Under the pieces are notes generated by a model that ran no database searches, was not told where the DNA came from, and saw only the letters and a list, made by a program, of their open reading frames with translations. Below are positions 30,393 to 39,140 of a DNA stretch of 64,000 bases, in pieces. The DNA comes from Pseudanabaena sp. lw0831 (GTDB lineage Bacteria; Cyanobacteriota; Cyanobacteriia; Pseudanabaenales; Pseudanabaenaceae), in assembly GCF_016584665.1 (NCBI RefSeq), contig NZ_BBJB01000084.1, forward strand, positions 1-64,000. The letters run 5' to 3'. The stretch's first letter is position 1, and each line of letters begins with the position of its first letter. The position numbers and the translations under genes are program-made.

Positions 30393-30749
30393 TTATTGAT
30401 TTGGATTCTGATCGTCTGTTTGATCGTTGTCTGGATCTTCGAGAAGTCCGAGTCTCAATAATTTTTTAGCGAGAACATATACGTCTTGCTTACTGCCATC
30501 TTTGCGAATCCCTAAAGCTACAACTATGACAGTGACTTGCATATGTTCGATCGCGTAAATTATGCGATATCTTTGTCCGACTGCTCGCACACTGTAATAA
30601 CCATCTAGCTCTCCTAGCAATGGGTTTCCTTGCATTTCAGGAGATTCTTGGAGCTTATCGATGCGATCGCTAATTTTTTGACGGATGCGGCGATCGCTGA
30701 TGTCTTTTAATAATTTGAGGGCTGTAGGCTGAATGACGATGCGATACAT
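30393..30749 (-). CDS. RelE/ParE-family toxin
   Basis: 118 residues. The RelE fold is read from YRIVIQPTALKLLKDI (1-17), KISDRIDKLQESPEM (25-40), the strand block NPLLGELDGYYSVRAVGQRYRIIYAI (42-67) and VIVVALGIRKDGSKQDVY. In RelE toxins the arginine/tyrosine set on these strands cleaves mRNA on the ribosome. A polar 25-residue tail is unusual for the family. The start ATG overlaps the antitoxin stop at 30749, as expected for a translationally coupled toxin-antitoxin pair. Confidence 0.85.
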   Translation of the reverse strand: MYRIVIQPTALKLLKDISDRRIRQKISDRIDKLQESPEMQGNPLLGELDGYYSVRAVGQRYRIIYAIEHMQVTVIVVALGIRKDGSKQDVYVLAKKLLRLGLLEDPDNDQTDDQNPNQ

Positions 30750-31018
30750 TACAGGTCTAATTCTTGTTTAGCTAATTCCCAATCTATTCCTTGTGCTGAT
30801 TTTACCTCAGCAATTCCTTGACGCAAGTTAGCTATGAGATTGGCATCACCATAGATTTCTAAGGTTTCGAGTATTGCTTCGTAATGCTGCCATGTCATCA
30901 CAGCCAAGACTGGTTTGCCTCTACGGGTAATGGCAAGCGTTCCGCCTTGTTGGGCAAGCTTTTCGGGTAATGAGGTTAGCTCGTGTCTTGCTTCGGTAAT
31001 TGGAATGTTAGATAACAT
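30749..31018 (-). CDS. Phd/YefM-family antitoxin
   Basis: 89 residues from ATG 31018 (a longer frame to 31063 repeats HLDVHLDVQ and is less likely). It opens with the Phd/YefM DNA-binding fold: IPITEARHELTSLPEKLAQ, GTLAITRRGKPVLAVMTWQHYEAILET. The C-terminal part (60-89) is the toxin-neutralising tail. It precedes and overlaps the RelE-like toxin by one base. Both proteins should autoregulate the operon. Confidence 0.85.
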   Translation of the reverse strand: MLSNIPITEARHELTSLPEKLAQQGGTLAITRRGKPVLAVMTWQHYEAILETLEIYGDANLIANLRQGIAEVKSAQGIDWELAKQELDL

Positions 31019-31113
31019 TGTCTTTAAGTCCATCTGTACATCTAAGTGTACATCTAAATGCAAAAAATGCGATCGCCTATCACTTCATCTATATTGCAAT
31101 CAAGCTTTTTGGA

Positions 31114-31180
31114 TGTATTTTGTATTGACAACGTAAATACATTTTGGCTAAAATACAAAACTATGGACGCGTATTTTGTA
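31114..31180 (+). promoter_or_regulatory. promoter and operator-like repeats of the BrnT remnant locus
   Basis: A good sigma-70 type promoter: TTGACA (31125-31130), an 18-base spacer, TAAAAT (31149-31154). It is overlapped by inverted GTATTTTGTA / TACAAAA-type repeats at about 31115, 31150 and 31170. Antitoxins of this type repress their own promoter, so these are likely operator half-sites. Confidence 0.6.
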
Positions 31181-31249
31181 CTAAACAGCATTAACTTCGT
31201 TTGGGAAGAAGAGAAGGCTCGAATTGATCCTGTTAATCATGAAAACTGA
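31163..31249 (+). pseudogene. truncated BrnT-type toxin
   Basis: 28 residues from ATG 31163 ending at TGA 31247. It contains F-V-W-E-E-E-K-A-R-I-D-P-V-N-H, the N-terminal signature of BrnT toxins (F-x-W-D-x-x-K-N-x-x-N-x-x-K-H). The remaining 60 or so residues of a BrnT are missing. The antitoxin start codon lies inside this fragment, which places the deletion endpoint right at the toxin-antitoxin junction. Confidence 0.6.
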
Positions 31250-31517
31250 AGCTTTAAAAAAACGACTGGATCGAGATCGTCCGATGACGACAGTGACAAT
31301 CCGTATTCCTGAAGATGTAATTGAAGACTTGAAAAAAGTCGCACCATTATTAGGCTTTTCTGGGTATCAGCCTCTAGTTCGCTCTTACATTGGTCAGGGA
31401 CTTCGTGCCGATCTTGAGAGGTTGGATGGAGATACCGTTTCTCTGCTTATCGCGAGTCTGAAACGTCATGGGGTAAGTGATGAGGTGATTCGTGAGGCGT
31501 TGAGTGAGGTTGCTTAA
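31239..31517 (+). CDS. CopG/BrnA-like orphan antitoxin
   Basis: 92 residues from ATG 31239; the longer frame from 31224 adds only five residues. It has the ribbon-helix-helix pattern PMTTVTIRIPEDVIEDLKKVA (about 15-35), then a helix-rich segment YQPLVRSYIGQGLRADLERL (about 43-62). This is typical of CopG-fold antitoxins paired with BrnT. The intact toxin is missing, leaving only a 28-residue fragment that overlaps the antitoxin start. It may still repress the promoter or act as an anti-addiction module. Confidence 0.8.
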   Translation: MKTEALKKRLDRDRPMTTVTIRIPEDVIEDLKKVAPLLGFSGYQPLVRSYIGQGLRADLERLDGDTVSLLIASLKRHGVSDEVIREALSEVA

Positions 31518-31723
31518 TAAGTGCTTATCGCCTATTAATTGTTTGATTTTATAGATTGCCAAGCCACTCTAAAGCAAAATCGCTAAATGCGATCGCAAAA
31601 ATGCGATCGCATAGCACTCACGACTCACACTAATTGCGATCGCTAATTTAGACCTTCCACTTACTGCCTAAATACACTTTTCTTAATATCTCAGAGTCGT
31701 TAATTTCTTGGCCATAGTTTTGC

Positions 31724-33700
31724 TCAGATGCGTCGAAACCAATCAAAAATAATCTGAAAGAGATTTTTGCGGTGGGTGCGTCTGTGGGGTTTAGGTTTAG
31801 GGTCTGGTAGAGACTTCTTATACCAGTCTGGCAATTCTTCTAGTTCATCTTTAATTTGGAAACGCTTGAGCTCTTTTGCCACAGTTTCTAGCGGTGCAAA
31901 GAATTTGTCTGAGCCCTGAATCTTATGATAAAGCCCCAATTCTTCAAATATTTTTCTCGAAGCATTGAGAACCTTTATAGACTCACCACTGCGACTGATT
32001 TTTTTTAGGACAAGTCCTAGCCCTTGGAGAGAAGATGCTTCAACATAGCGATTGCCGATTTCTCTGCAAATCACAAGAGACTGCTTATAAAACTGAACTG
32101 CTCGCTGATACTGTCCTAAACTTCGGTAGGCTTCGCCTAGATTGCTGAGAGCAATTGATTCACCATTGCGATCACCTATTTCTCTGTTGATTTTTCTCTG
32201 CTGCTGATGGAAATCAATCGCTTGCTGATACTTTCCTAGATTTTGGCTGACATTGCCTAGATTACCAAGAGAAGCTGCTTCACCATCGCGATCACCTATT
32301 TCTCTGTTAATTTCTAGAGACTGCTGATGGAATTCAATCGCTTGCTGGTACTGCCCTAGTGAATAGTAAGCACTGCCTAGATTACCAAGAGAAGCTGCTT
32401 CACCATCGCGATCACCTATTTCTCTGTTAATTTCTAGAGACTGCTGATGGAACTCAATCGCTTGCTGGTACTGCCCTAGTGAACCGTAAGCACTGCCTAG
32501 ATTACCAAGAGAAGCTGCTTCACCATCGCGATTGCCTATTTCTCTGTTAACTTCTAGAGACTGCTGATGGAACTCAATCGCTTGCTGGTACTGCCCTAGT
32601 GAATCGTAAGCAAGACCTAGATTGCCAAGAGAAGCTGCTTCACCATTGCGATTGCCTATTTCTCTGTTAATTTCTAGAGACTGCTGATGAAACTCAATCG
32701 CTTGCTGGTACTGCCCTAGTGAACCGTAAGCAAGACCTAGATTGCCAAGAGAAGCTGCTTCACCATTGCGATTGCCTATTTCTCTGTTAATTTTTAGAGA
32801 CTGCTGATGGAACTCAATCGCTTGCTGGTACTGCCCTAGTGAACCGTAAGCAAGACCTAGATTGCCAAGAGAATTTGCTTCAACGTTGAGATCTGCTATC
32901 CTTCGAGATATTTCTAATGCTTGTCGATCAAATTCAATTGCACGCTTGAATTCACTCAAACTACGGTAAGCAATCCCTAGCTCAAGCAAAATATTCATCT
33001 GCCTAGAGACATTGCGATTGGATTTTGGGTCAGAGCCAGATGGGTTATCTTCCATCAAGAGTCGATGCAATAAATCGATTCGTTCTTGTTTTTCAGGTTT
33101 GATATAATTGTCAATAATCCGACCTGAGCCAATTGTTTTTGCTTCAGCAAAATCTCTAGTTTCCTTTGTAGTCTGAAACTTAAACACACCAGATTTCCAA
33201 GCCCAAAAGTCGGGTGCAAAATTTGCTACACGGGTGATCGCATAGTCTGGCAACACAAACACCACAGGATGAGGAACCATGCGTGCATAAGCATCGCGTA
33301 CAAAATTCAAATCCACTAAAAACGGCGGATATTCCCCCACCACACCGATCGCATTTTCTAAGCCACTGAAGACCAACACCAACTTCTTCTCCTCTTGGCG
33401 CTGCAAAGTCTCTAAACGTTTTTCCAACTCGTCCAACAACCGCAACTTAGGCTCGATAAATTCCCATACCTCCAACTGCATCGGCTCTAGTTCAGGATCG
33501 TGATCCAAAATATCTGCGATCGCAGCCGCTAGTGCTACCCCATCCTGCCAAAAATTACATTCCGCAAAAGCAATTGTGAAACCCGAAGCCAAATCTAAGA
33601 GTGACGTTATGCTTCGTAACGCATCATGATTGAGCGTCATAAATTCACTTATATCTAGAGGAACTTCTGGACTATAACTTTCTAGATCAGTCGGATTCAT
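31724..33700 (-). CDS. TPR protein of the NTPase operon
   Basis: 658 residues. The N-terminal 220 residues look like a degenerate NTPase or STAND-associated domain: LASGFTIAFAECNFWQDGVALAAA, a possible Walker-B-like KKLVLVFSGLENAIG (about 105-119), and no Walker A. Then come about eight tetratricopeptide repeats of 40 residues (E-I-G-x-R-x-G-E-A-A-S-L-G-N-L-G-x-A-Y). Five are nearly identical in DNA as well as protein (120-bp units between about 32270 and 32880). The C-terminus is basic. It is last in an operon of three NTPase-type genes, 18 bases after the AAA-like gene. Homogenised repeats suggest recent expansion and copy-number change. Confidence 0.8.
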   Translation of the reverse strand: MNPTDLESYSPEVPLDISEFMTLNHDALRSITSLLDLASGFTIAFAECNFWQDGVALAAAIADILDHDPELEPMQLEVWEFIEPKLRLLDELEKRLETLQRQEEKKLVLVFSGLENAIGVVGEYPPFLVDLNFVRDAYARMVPHPVVFVLPDYAITRVANFAPDFWAWKSGVFKFQTTKETRDFAEAKTIGSGRIIDNYIKPEKQERIDLLHRLLMEDNPSGSDPKSNRNVSRQMNILLELGIAYRSLSEFKRAIEFDRQALEISRRIADLNVEANSLGNLGLAYGSLGQYQQAIEFHQQSLKINREIGNRNGEAASLGNLGLAYGSLGQYQQAIEFHQQSLEINREIGNRNGEAASLGNLGLAYDSLGQYQQAIEFHQQSLEVNREIGNRDGEAASLGNLGSAYGSLGQYQQAIEFHQQSLEINREIGDRDGEAASLGNLGSAYYSLGQYQQAIEFHQQSLEINREIGDRDGEAASLGNLGNVSQNLGKYQQAIDFHQQQRKINREIGDRNGESIALSNLGEAYRSLGQYQRAVQFYKQSLVICREIGNRYVEASSLQGLGLVLKKISRSGESIKVLNASRKIFEELGLYHKIQGSDKFFAPLETVAKELKRFQIKDELEELPDWYKKSLPDPKPKPHRRTHRKNLFQIIFDWFRRI

Positions 33701-33718
33701 AGGGATTTATCTAAACAA

Positions 33719-35116
33719 TTAGGGATTTTGTTGACGATAATCTTCGAGCGCTCTTTGGAAAATATGACTTCTAATCACCACAGGATTAGGATAATTCCAG
33801 CGACTCGTACCGTTATACTCTAATACCGAAATATTCGTCAGCATCAATTGTCCAATCTCATTCTTTGGTGCATTCTTATTCAAATATACCTGTACCAAAA
33901 TCGGATAATGCTCTGTCGGAATAATTCGCTCAAAATTAAACTGTTCCTGATTAATCGCATAGATCACATCTTCAGCCGTTACCTTTGTCCTGCGAACAGA
34001 TCCAGATCTCGCATTTTCGATCGCCTTTCGCACCATTTGCATCATCTGGCGCACATGCCCACCACTCGCCTTAGCTAACTCGATCAAGCCGTCACGCGAC
34101 TCAAATACTGCATTCACATCAACCCTTTTTTCTACTAAACTTGCGATCGCATCCAATCCTTTATCATCATAATCAGGCTCATTTCCACTGCGATCCCTCA
34201 CATCATACCGATAGATATTGATCATCGGAATAATATGATAGTTCTCAAAAGTATTATTCACATTTTGAGGAGAATAAACAACTGAGATTGGCACTGTGTA
34301 AATAATTGGGCAATGTAGCTCCTTTAGCTGTGAAGCATAGTCAAAGAACAAATGATTGGCAACATCTACAGGGCTACGGTCTAAGTTATCAAAAACGAAC
34401 AAAAATCCTTTGCATTGAGGAAACTTCTGTTTCCATTTACTAAAAGCGTCAGCCAACAGTAAATTTACATCCGACTGCAACCGCGAAATGTCCTTTGACA
34501 AGGTTTGCCGAATCGTTTTCTTTTCCTTTGCCGAGCCTCGGATTTGGGCAAGCAACTTTACAACCAATTTTGCTAAAAATGTTGGTAATACTGGTAATCC
34601 TTTGTCAGAAACTTCTGCATTGAGTGTTAGCTCTCCTTGTAAAGAAACTGACTGCTCAACCGACTCTTCCGTTTCATTGGTGACTTCCTTAAACCAATCC
34701 TCCACATTTTTCAATAGTTCTGCATCAAACTTTAATCGCTCCTGTCGCAATACATAGCCCACCCACTTAAGCACAATCAAATAGATATCTGTATAAGCCG
34801 CATCATTGACATCCGTATCAAGGGTTGCATCAATATAAATTATCTTATATTCCTTTTCCCACTGCCTTTGGATTTGCACCAATTCCGTACTCTTACCACA
34901 ACCACGATGTCCCGTAAATAAGATGGTGCAATGATCGCCCGATTCTAAATCTTCCAGAATTAAGCTAATACTGTTAATTGCATTAGTTTTACGCGATGCT
35001 GACAAATCCACGTAATATTGCCGTAATTCCTCACTCTGCATCACCGATGGTGCAAGATTGCACACGCGATAGGCATCTTTGAGGTTTGTTGCCAATAGGG
35101 TCGGTGATGTTGTCAT
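33719..35116 (-). CDS. AAA-like P-loop NTPase
   Basis: 465 residues from ATG 35116; a GTG at 35167 adds 17 residues. It has a Walker A FTGHRGCGKST near residue 67 (start at 35116), Walker B FLFVFDNLDRS (about 235-245), and sensor-like GGHVRQMMQMVRKA and ATAEDV-type C-terminal elements. The arrangement resembles ORC/Cdc6-like and STAND NTPases. A hydrophobic segment LPTFLAKLVVKLLAQI (about 170-190) may be membrane-facing or structural. It sits between the STAND and TPR genes with short spacers (18 and 21 bases). The TPR partner lacks a Walker A, so this is probably the energy-using subunit of the set. Confidence 0.75.
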   Translation of the reverse strand: MTTSPTLLATNLKDAYRVCNLAPSVMQSEELRQYYVDLSASRKTNAINSISLILEDLESGDHCTILFTGHRGCGKSTELVQIQRQWEKEYKIIYIDATLDTDVNDAAYTDIYLIVLKWVGYVLRQERLKFDAELLKNVEDWFKEVTNETEESVEQSVSLQGELTLNAEVSDKGLPVLPTFLAKLVVKLLAQIRGSAKEKKTIRQTLSKDISRLQSDVNLLLADAFSKWKQKFPQCKGFLFVFDNLDRSPVDVANHLFFDYASQLKELHCPIIYTVPISVVYSPQNVNNTFENYHIIPMINIYRYDVRDRSGNEPDYDDKGLDAIASLVEKRVDVNAVFESRDGLIELAKASGGHVRQMMQMVRKAIENARSGSVRRTKVTAEDVIYAINQEQFNFERIIPTEHYPILVQVYLNKNAPKNEIGQLMLTNISVLEYNGTSRWNYPNPVVIRSHIFQRALEDYRQQNP

Positions 35117-35188
35117 AGGTTTAGCATTCAGAATTTTAGGCTCAAGATTAGCAGCAATTCGCAACACTAATCATAACATTGCGATCAA

Positions 35189-36844
35189 CTACCACCATAA
35201 GCCGATCAGGGCGAGATTAACTTCGGTGTAACTTGTGCCTTCAGTTGGTTGTACTTGATGTTGACTAGCGAGAATCTCCCGTAGAGCTTCCAATTCAATA
35301 TTATTTTGCGCGATCGCTTTATTTAACTTGTCCTTAATAGGCTTCAGAACTAAGCGAATCTGCATCGCCCGAATCGAGTCAGGGGCACGATCTTCAACGA
35401 GGACATGGCTTTGTAGTAAATTAATTGATTTGAGATTTTGTTGCATAGCGATCGCGGTGATTTCTTTGCTCACTTCATCCACAAATTGACGATTGACATA
35501 TTTCAACACCACTGGCTCCAGCAAAAACATCACCTCATCCTGTTCTGAGACTTTCTCAATTAGCGATCGCCAGCGCAATGACTCCAGAGCATTGATTAAT
35601 TCAGAACCAGAAGTTTGCAAGTTCATCTCCGATCGCAAGGTTGAGAGGGACACTGGACGATGCTTAATTGCTAGCCAATACAGCACATCTTTTTCTAGTT
35701 TTGAGAGACGCTCAAACTGTTGATAGAGAAGAGTGCGTAATACATCACCTAGAGCTAGAGCCGTCTGTCTGAGAAACTCCGAAACATTACCATTAAATAA
35801 TTCCTGAATCGTCCCCGCCACGATCCTTAAAGCAGAAGGATTGCCACGATATTGTTGAACTAAAGCATCTAAACCATTTTCAGTCCCTTTAAAACCTCGC
35901 GCTCTTAATAATTCAAAAGCATCTTGTCGCTGTAATCCATTCACTTTGTAATAGCGAATCGGCTGATCTTCCCCTTGATGCATCGATATTTCCTTCGGCT
36001 GTTCCCGCCCAATCAAAATTACTGAGCTTTGATGTCGTTCCGAACCAACGCGCTGTAATAATTCCGAATGAGCTTCGCAACCTTGGCGATAGGCTCCCAC
36101 TAATTCCCCATCTTGGAGCGTTGCCTCAAAGTCATCTAGTACAACTAAACAACGCTTTTGGCGCAAAATTTCTAACAGATCGGAAATACCACAACCAGTT
36201 TGCTGCGAACTATTCAGAAATTGCAACAGATCGGCGATTAATTGTGCGGTCGGCTGTGCCCCACGCAGCGATCGCCAAATAAAACAATCAAACTCCGATT
36301 GGATATTTTCGACCAGTTTTACTGCCAGCGCCGTCTTGCCGATACCGCCCATGCCGCAAATTGCCAAAAGATGACAGCGATCGCGCACAACCCATTGTTC
36401 TAACTTGGCAAGCTCTTCAGTGCGTCCATAAAAAGTCTGAATATTTGGAGCCTCGCCCCAATCAGCCACATTTGTCCCAAAACTAACTTGAGAGTTTGCA
36501 GTTGTATTATGCAAACTTTGGCGTTGTGCTTTATATCCTTTAGCCTCCAACCACTCAGGCACTTTTTCCCAGCGTAGGGTATTGATTGGCTGATCCGCGA
36601 TCGCCTCAAGCGATCGATACAACCCCTTATTTAACTCAACTCGCAAAGCCCCTGAAGTCCAAGTCAGCTTAAACGCAAGCTGCCCTGGACGATAACGACA
36701 TAGCAACCCACGCAAGCAAGCCTTTTCAAATGGCTTAATTTCTTTGCCACTAGAAGCTTGTAAATCTGCATAAAGCCGATTTAAATCCCAATTTTGGGCA
36801 GCTTCGGGGAACAGCCCTTCAATGTGATCATTGTCAGATAACAT
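35189..36844 (-). CDS. NB-ARC (STAND) NTPase with N-terminal adaptor domain
   Basis: 551 residues. An N-terminal adaptor (about 1-110) precedes the FYGRTEEL block that usually begins the NB-ARC module of cyanobacterial STAND proteins. The Walker A is CGMGGIGKTALAV (about 164-176), the Walker B is RCLVVLDDFEATL (about 231-243), and GNPSALRIVAGTI is the GLPL-type motif. A winged-helix region follows (about 390-470). Relatives go on to WD40, TPR or pentapeptide sensor repeats, but this one ends at residue 551 soon after the helical segment (NLALIGLWW), so the sensor may be the separate TPR protein of the operon. It is first in the operon. Likely a signalling or defence NTPase. Confidence 0.8.
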   Translation of the reverse strand: MLSDNDHIEGLFPEAAQNWDLNRLYADLQASSGKEIKPFEKACLRGLLCRYRPGQLAFKLTWTSGALRVELNKGLYRSLEAIADQPINTLRWEKVPEWLEAKGYKAQRQSLHNTTANSQVSFGTNVADWGEAPNIQTFYGRTEELAKLEQWVVRDRCHLLAICGMGGIGKTALAVKLVENIQSEFDCFIWRSLRGAQPTAQLIADLLQFLNSSQQTGCGISDLLEILRQKRCLVVLDDFEATLQDGELVGAYRQGCEAHSELLQRVGSERHQSSVILIGREQPKEISMHQGEDQPIRYYKVNGLQRQDAFELLRARGFKGTENGLDALVQQYRGNPSALRIVAGTIQELFNGNVSEFLRQTALALGDVLRTLLYQQFERLSKLEKDVLYWLAIKHRPVSLSTLRSEMNLQTSGSELINALESLRWRSLIEKVSEQDEVMFLLEPVVLKYVNRQFVDEVSKEITAIAMQQNLKSINLLQSHVLVEDRAPDSIRAMQIRLVLKPIKDKLNKAIAQNNIELEALREILASQHQVQPTEGTSYTEVNLALIGLWW

Positions 36845-37001
36845 GACAGGATATGGCGGCGAGCGATCGCATAGATGTGTGTCGGAAATATCGATTATTT
36901 ATTTATCGATTTATCTGAATCGTAACAAAAAAATGGCGATCGCTAGAGATAATGCTTGAAGTGGCGGATTGTTTCAGACTCAAATTCATATAAAATCATG
37001 C

Positions 37002-37104
37002 AAGTACCTCAGCATAATTAAAAACCCAGAGCCAAAATCTGTACCGCCCGCTACGCGGGCAGTATAGATTTTTGGGTTTTATATTTAATTGTGCTTAGCT
37101 ATTT
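37002..37104. mobile_element. MITE-like element, family D, copy 3
   Basis: 103 bp. Ends are AAGTACCTCAGCATAATTAA and the complement AAATAGCTAAGCACAATTAA. Core hairpin: CAAAATCTGTACCGCCCGCT-ACGCG-GGC... It lies in the divergent intergenic region upstream of the phycobilisome-like gene. Confidence 0.75.
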
Positions 37105-37131
37105 ATACACAAACATCGAGTAAAGCCAGCA

Positions 37132-37617
37132 ATGTTAAGTAAGCTGCAAGAACTAGGAACAAATGCAGATGGTCGCTATGCCAGCGATGCAGAATTGCAG
37201 TTTATGGATACCTATATCAACTCCTTTGATTCACGAGTTGAGGCTTATCGCCGCATCAAAGAAGTAGAGAAAGAGATCGTCGAAACTGTTTTACAAAAAC
37301 TGCGCACATCCTATCCCAAATTGCTTTTACCAAAGGGAGAGGACTTGCAAGGTAAATGGAAACAAGACACTTTAAGGGTTTTACGTCATTCGGCAATGAC
37401 CGTTTTATTAGATGACCCAGAGCTTTTACGACAGCAGTTCTTGTATTGGTTTCAGACGATCATGCAAGCCTTTGGGGCACAAGAGGTTTGTAATATCACT
37501 TATTTGATCATGCAAGATGTGGTCAAAGATCTGCTGCCCAAAAATGTTGCCGATTTGTTATGTCCCATTTTGGAGATAAATCGACAGTTTCTGGGACCTC
37601 AGCCCAAAAGTTCGTAA
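37132..37617 (+). CDS. phycobilisome-family (globin-fold) protein lacking the bilin cysteine
   Basis: 161 residues with the phycobiliprotein-type alpha-helical pattern: NADGRYASDAELQFMDTYIN near the N-terminus corresponds to the allophycocyanin helix pair. Residues 85-125 correspond to helices E-F-G. The usual chromophore cysteine segment (C-L-R-D-x-x-Y-Y) is TLRVLRHSAMT here, so Thr replaces the bilin-binding Cys. It is therefore probably not pigmented, or binds non-covalently. Possible roles are structural or regulatory in the phycobilisome or its turnover, but this is not shown. The start is the ATG at 37132. Confidence 0.7.
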   Translation: MLSKLQELGTNADGRYASDAELQFMDTYINSFDSRVEAYRRIKEVEKEIVETVLQKLRTSYPKLLLPKGEDLQGKWKQDTLRVLRHSAMTVLLDDPELLRQQFLYWFQTIMQAFGAQEVCNITYLIMQDVVKDLLPKNVADLLCPILEINRQFLGPQPKSS

Positions 37618-37743
37618 ATAAAGATGCGATCGCTAAGTATCACTTCTACTTTTGTGTTTTTTTACATTGTTATACAATAAATTTACAAAAAAATTTGCAG
37701 ACTAAATGTGAGGAGTTAGAGCTTACCTAGCTCGTTAGTAATT

Positions 37744-39039
37744 ATGGGGAAAATCAATTCTGCCTCGTGGCGAACGCGCCTCCGTTTCCTAGTTTTAACG
37801 TTCTTAGGATTCGCGATCTCAATGATGATCAATTTTCCTTTTTGGGCGGTAGCTCAGACTCCTAACAGTGATACTGCTAGCAACAACATTAATCAATCCC
37901 CCCCACCTAACCAAGTTGATCAACCAGCGCCACCTAATCTACCGATAATCAGACCATCTAATGGCAATGAATTGCGCGGTATCTGGCTTACTAATGTCGA
38001 TAGTGATGTTTTGTTTTCGTCTCAGAGTCTTGAAAAGGCGATTAAAAGATTAAAGCGTTTAAAATTTAACACCATATATCCAACGGTTTGGAATCGAGGA
38101 TACACGCTATACCCTAGTAAAGTTGCCAAAGAGAGTTTTGGTGTACCTGTTTATCCCATACCTGAGCTTAAAGAGCGAGATATGCTTGCCGAAGCGATCA
38201 AGTTTGGACATGAACAAGATTTTGCGGTAATTCCTTGGTTTGAGTATGGCTTAATGACTGAGGAAGGCTCGGAGTTAATGCGCCAACATCCTGACTGGAT
38301 CACCCAGCGTAAAGATGGCTCCCATGTTTTCCTGCATGGCGAAAGAGATCAACATCGCCTTGCTTGGCTCAACCCCGCACGCCCTGAAGTCCAGAAATTG
38401 CTCACAGATTTGATCGTAGAAGTTGTTACCAAATATGATATTGACGGCATTCAGCTTGACGATCATTTTGGGATGCCAGCAGAACTTGGGTACGATGATT
38501 ACACGATCGCTTTGTATAAGAAAGATCACTTCGGTAGATTGCCACCAGAAGATATCAATGATCCTGCATGGATGAAATGGCGTGCTAAATACGTCACCAA
38601 TTTAATGAGAAAGATATCTAAATCAGTTAGAGCGATCAAACCTAACTGCTTAATTTCTCTTTCCCCCAATCCTAAAGAGTTCTCTTATAAGAAATACTTA
38701 CAAGATTGGTATAGCTGGGTTTATCTCAAATATATTGATGAATTAATTGTGCAGGTATATCGTGATGATATTGACAATTTTAAGCGGGAATTAGAACGCC
38801 CAGAGTTGCAAGAGATTCGCCTAAAAATCCCTGTAGCGGTGGGTATTTTGACGGGTTTAAGAGTCCAAAATATCGATATGAGGCAAATCAAGGGTCAAGT
38901 CAAAATCGTGCGTGAACTCACCCTTGACGGTTTCTCATTCTTCTTTTACGAAACTTTAGGTAATCGTGATGCTTCCTTTGAGACGCTCTTTTTTGCACCT
39001 GCGCCCCGTCCAGATTTAAGAAATATTGCTTCTAGCTAA
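37744..39039 (+). CDS. secreted glycosyl hydrolase-like protein (GHL10/DUF187)
   Basis: 431 residues. The signal peptide is at about 12-37 (FLVLTFLGFAISMMINFPFW, cleavage near AVAQT). A proline/asparagine-rich linker (40-70) precedes the catalytic-like domain of the GHL10 family (PF02638): RGIWLTNVDSDVL near 80, NTIYPTVWNRGYTLYPS (about 105-121), VIPWFEYGLMTEEGSE, IDGIQLDDHFGMP (about 236-248) and ISLSPNP. The acidic residues in these blocks match a TIM-barrel glycosidase. The substrate is unknown. The start is the ATG at 37744. Confidence 0.85.
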   Translation: MGKINSASWRTRLRFLVLTFLGFAISMMINFPFWAVAQTPNSDTASNNINQSPPPNQVDQPAPPNLPIIRPSNGNELRGIWLTNVDSDVLFSSQSLEKAIKRLKRLKFNTIYPTVWNRGYTLYPSKVAKESFGVPVYPIPELKERDMLAEAIKFGHEQDFAVIPWFEYGLMTEEGSELMRQHPDWITQRKDGSHVFLHGERDQHRLAWLNPARPEVQKLLTDLIVEVVTKYDIDGIQLDDHFGMPAELGYDDYTIALYKKDHFGRLPPEDINDPAWMKWRAKYVTNLMRKISKSVRAIKPNCLISLSPNPKEFSYKKYLQDWYSWVYLKYIDELIVQVYRDDIDNFKRELERPELQEIRLKIPVAVGILTGLRVQNIDMRQIKGQVKIVRELTLDGFSFFFYETLGNRDASFETLFFAPAPRPDLRNIASS

Positions 39040-39108
39040 AAACAAAAGCGGCGCGTTGCGCCGCTTTTGTTTTTGAGAGAGTTGCGGCGCTTCGCGCCGC
39101 AACTCTCT
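39038..39108. terminator. two adjacent GC-core hairpins between convergent genes
   Basis: First hairpin AAAAACAAAAGCGGCGC-GTT-mirror (39038-39074), second AGAGAGTTGCGGCG-CTTCG-mirror (39076-39108). They serve the plus-strand GHL10 gene and the minus-strand menH-like gene. Confidence 0.75.
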
Positions 39109-39140
39109 TTTGATTTTTGATACATTTAGAGAAGGCTATA

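Noticed and set aside
32160-32900. Regular 120-bp repeats that could suggest a CRISPR-like or satellite array
   Set aside because: They are in frame and encode 40-residue TPR units; spacing is constant and there are no unique spacers.
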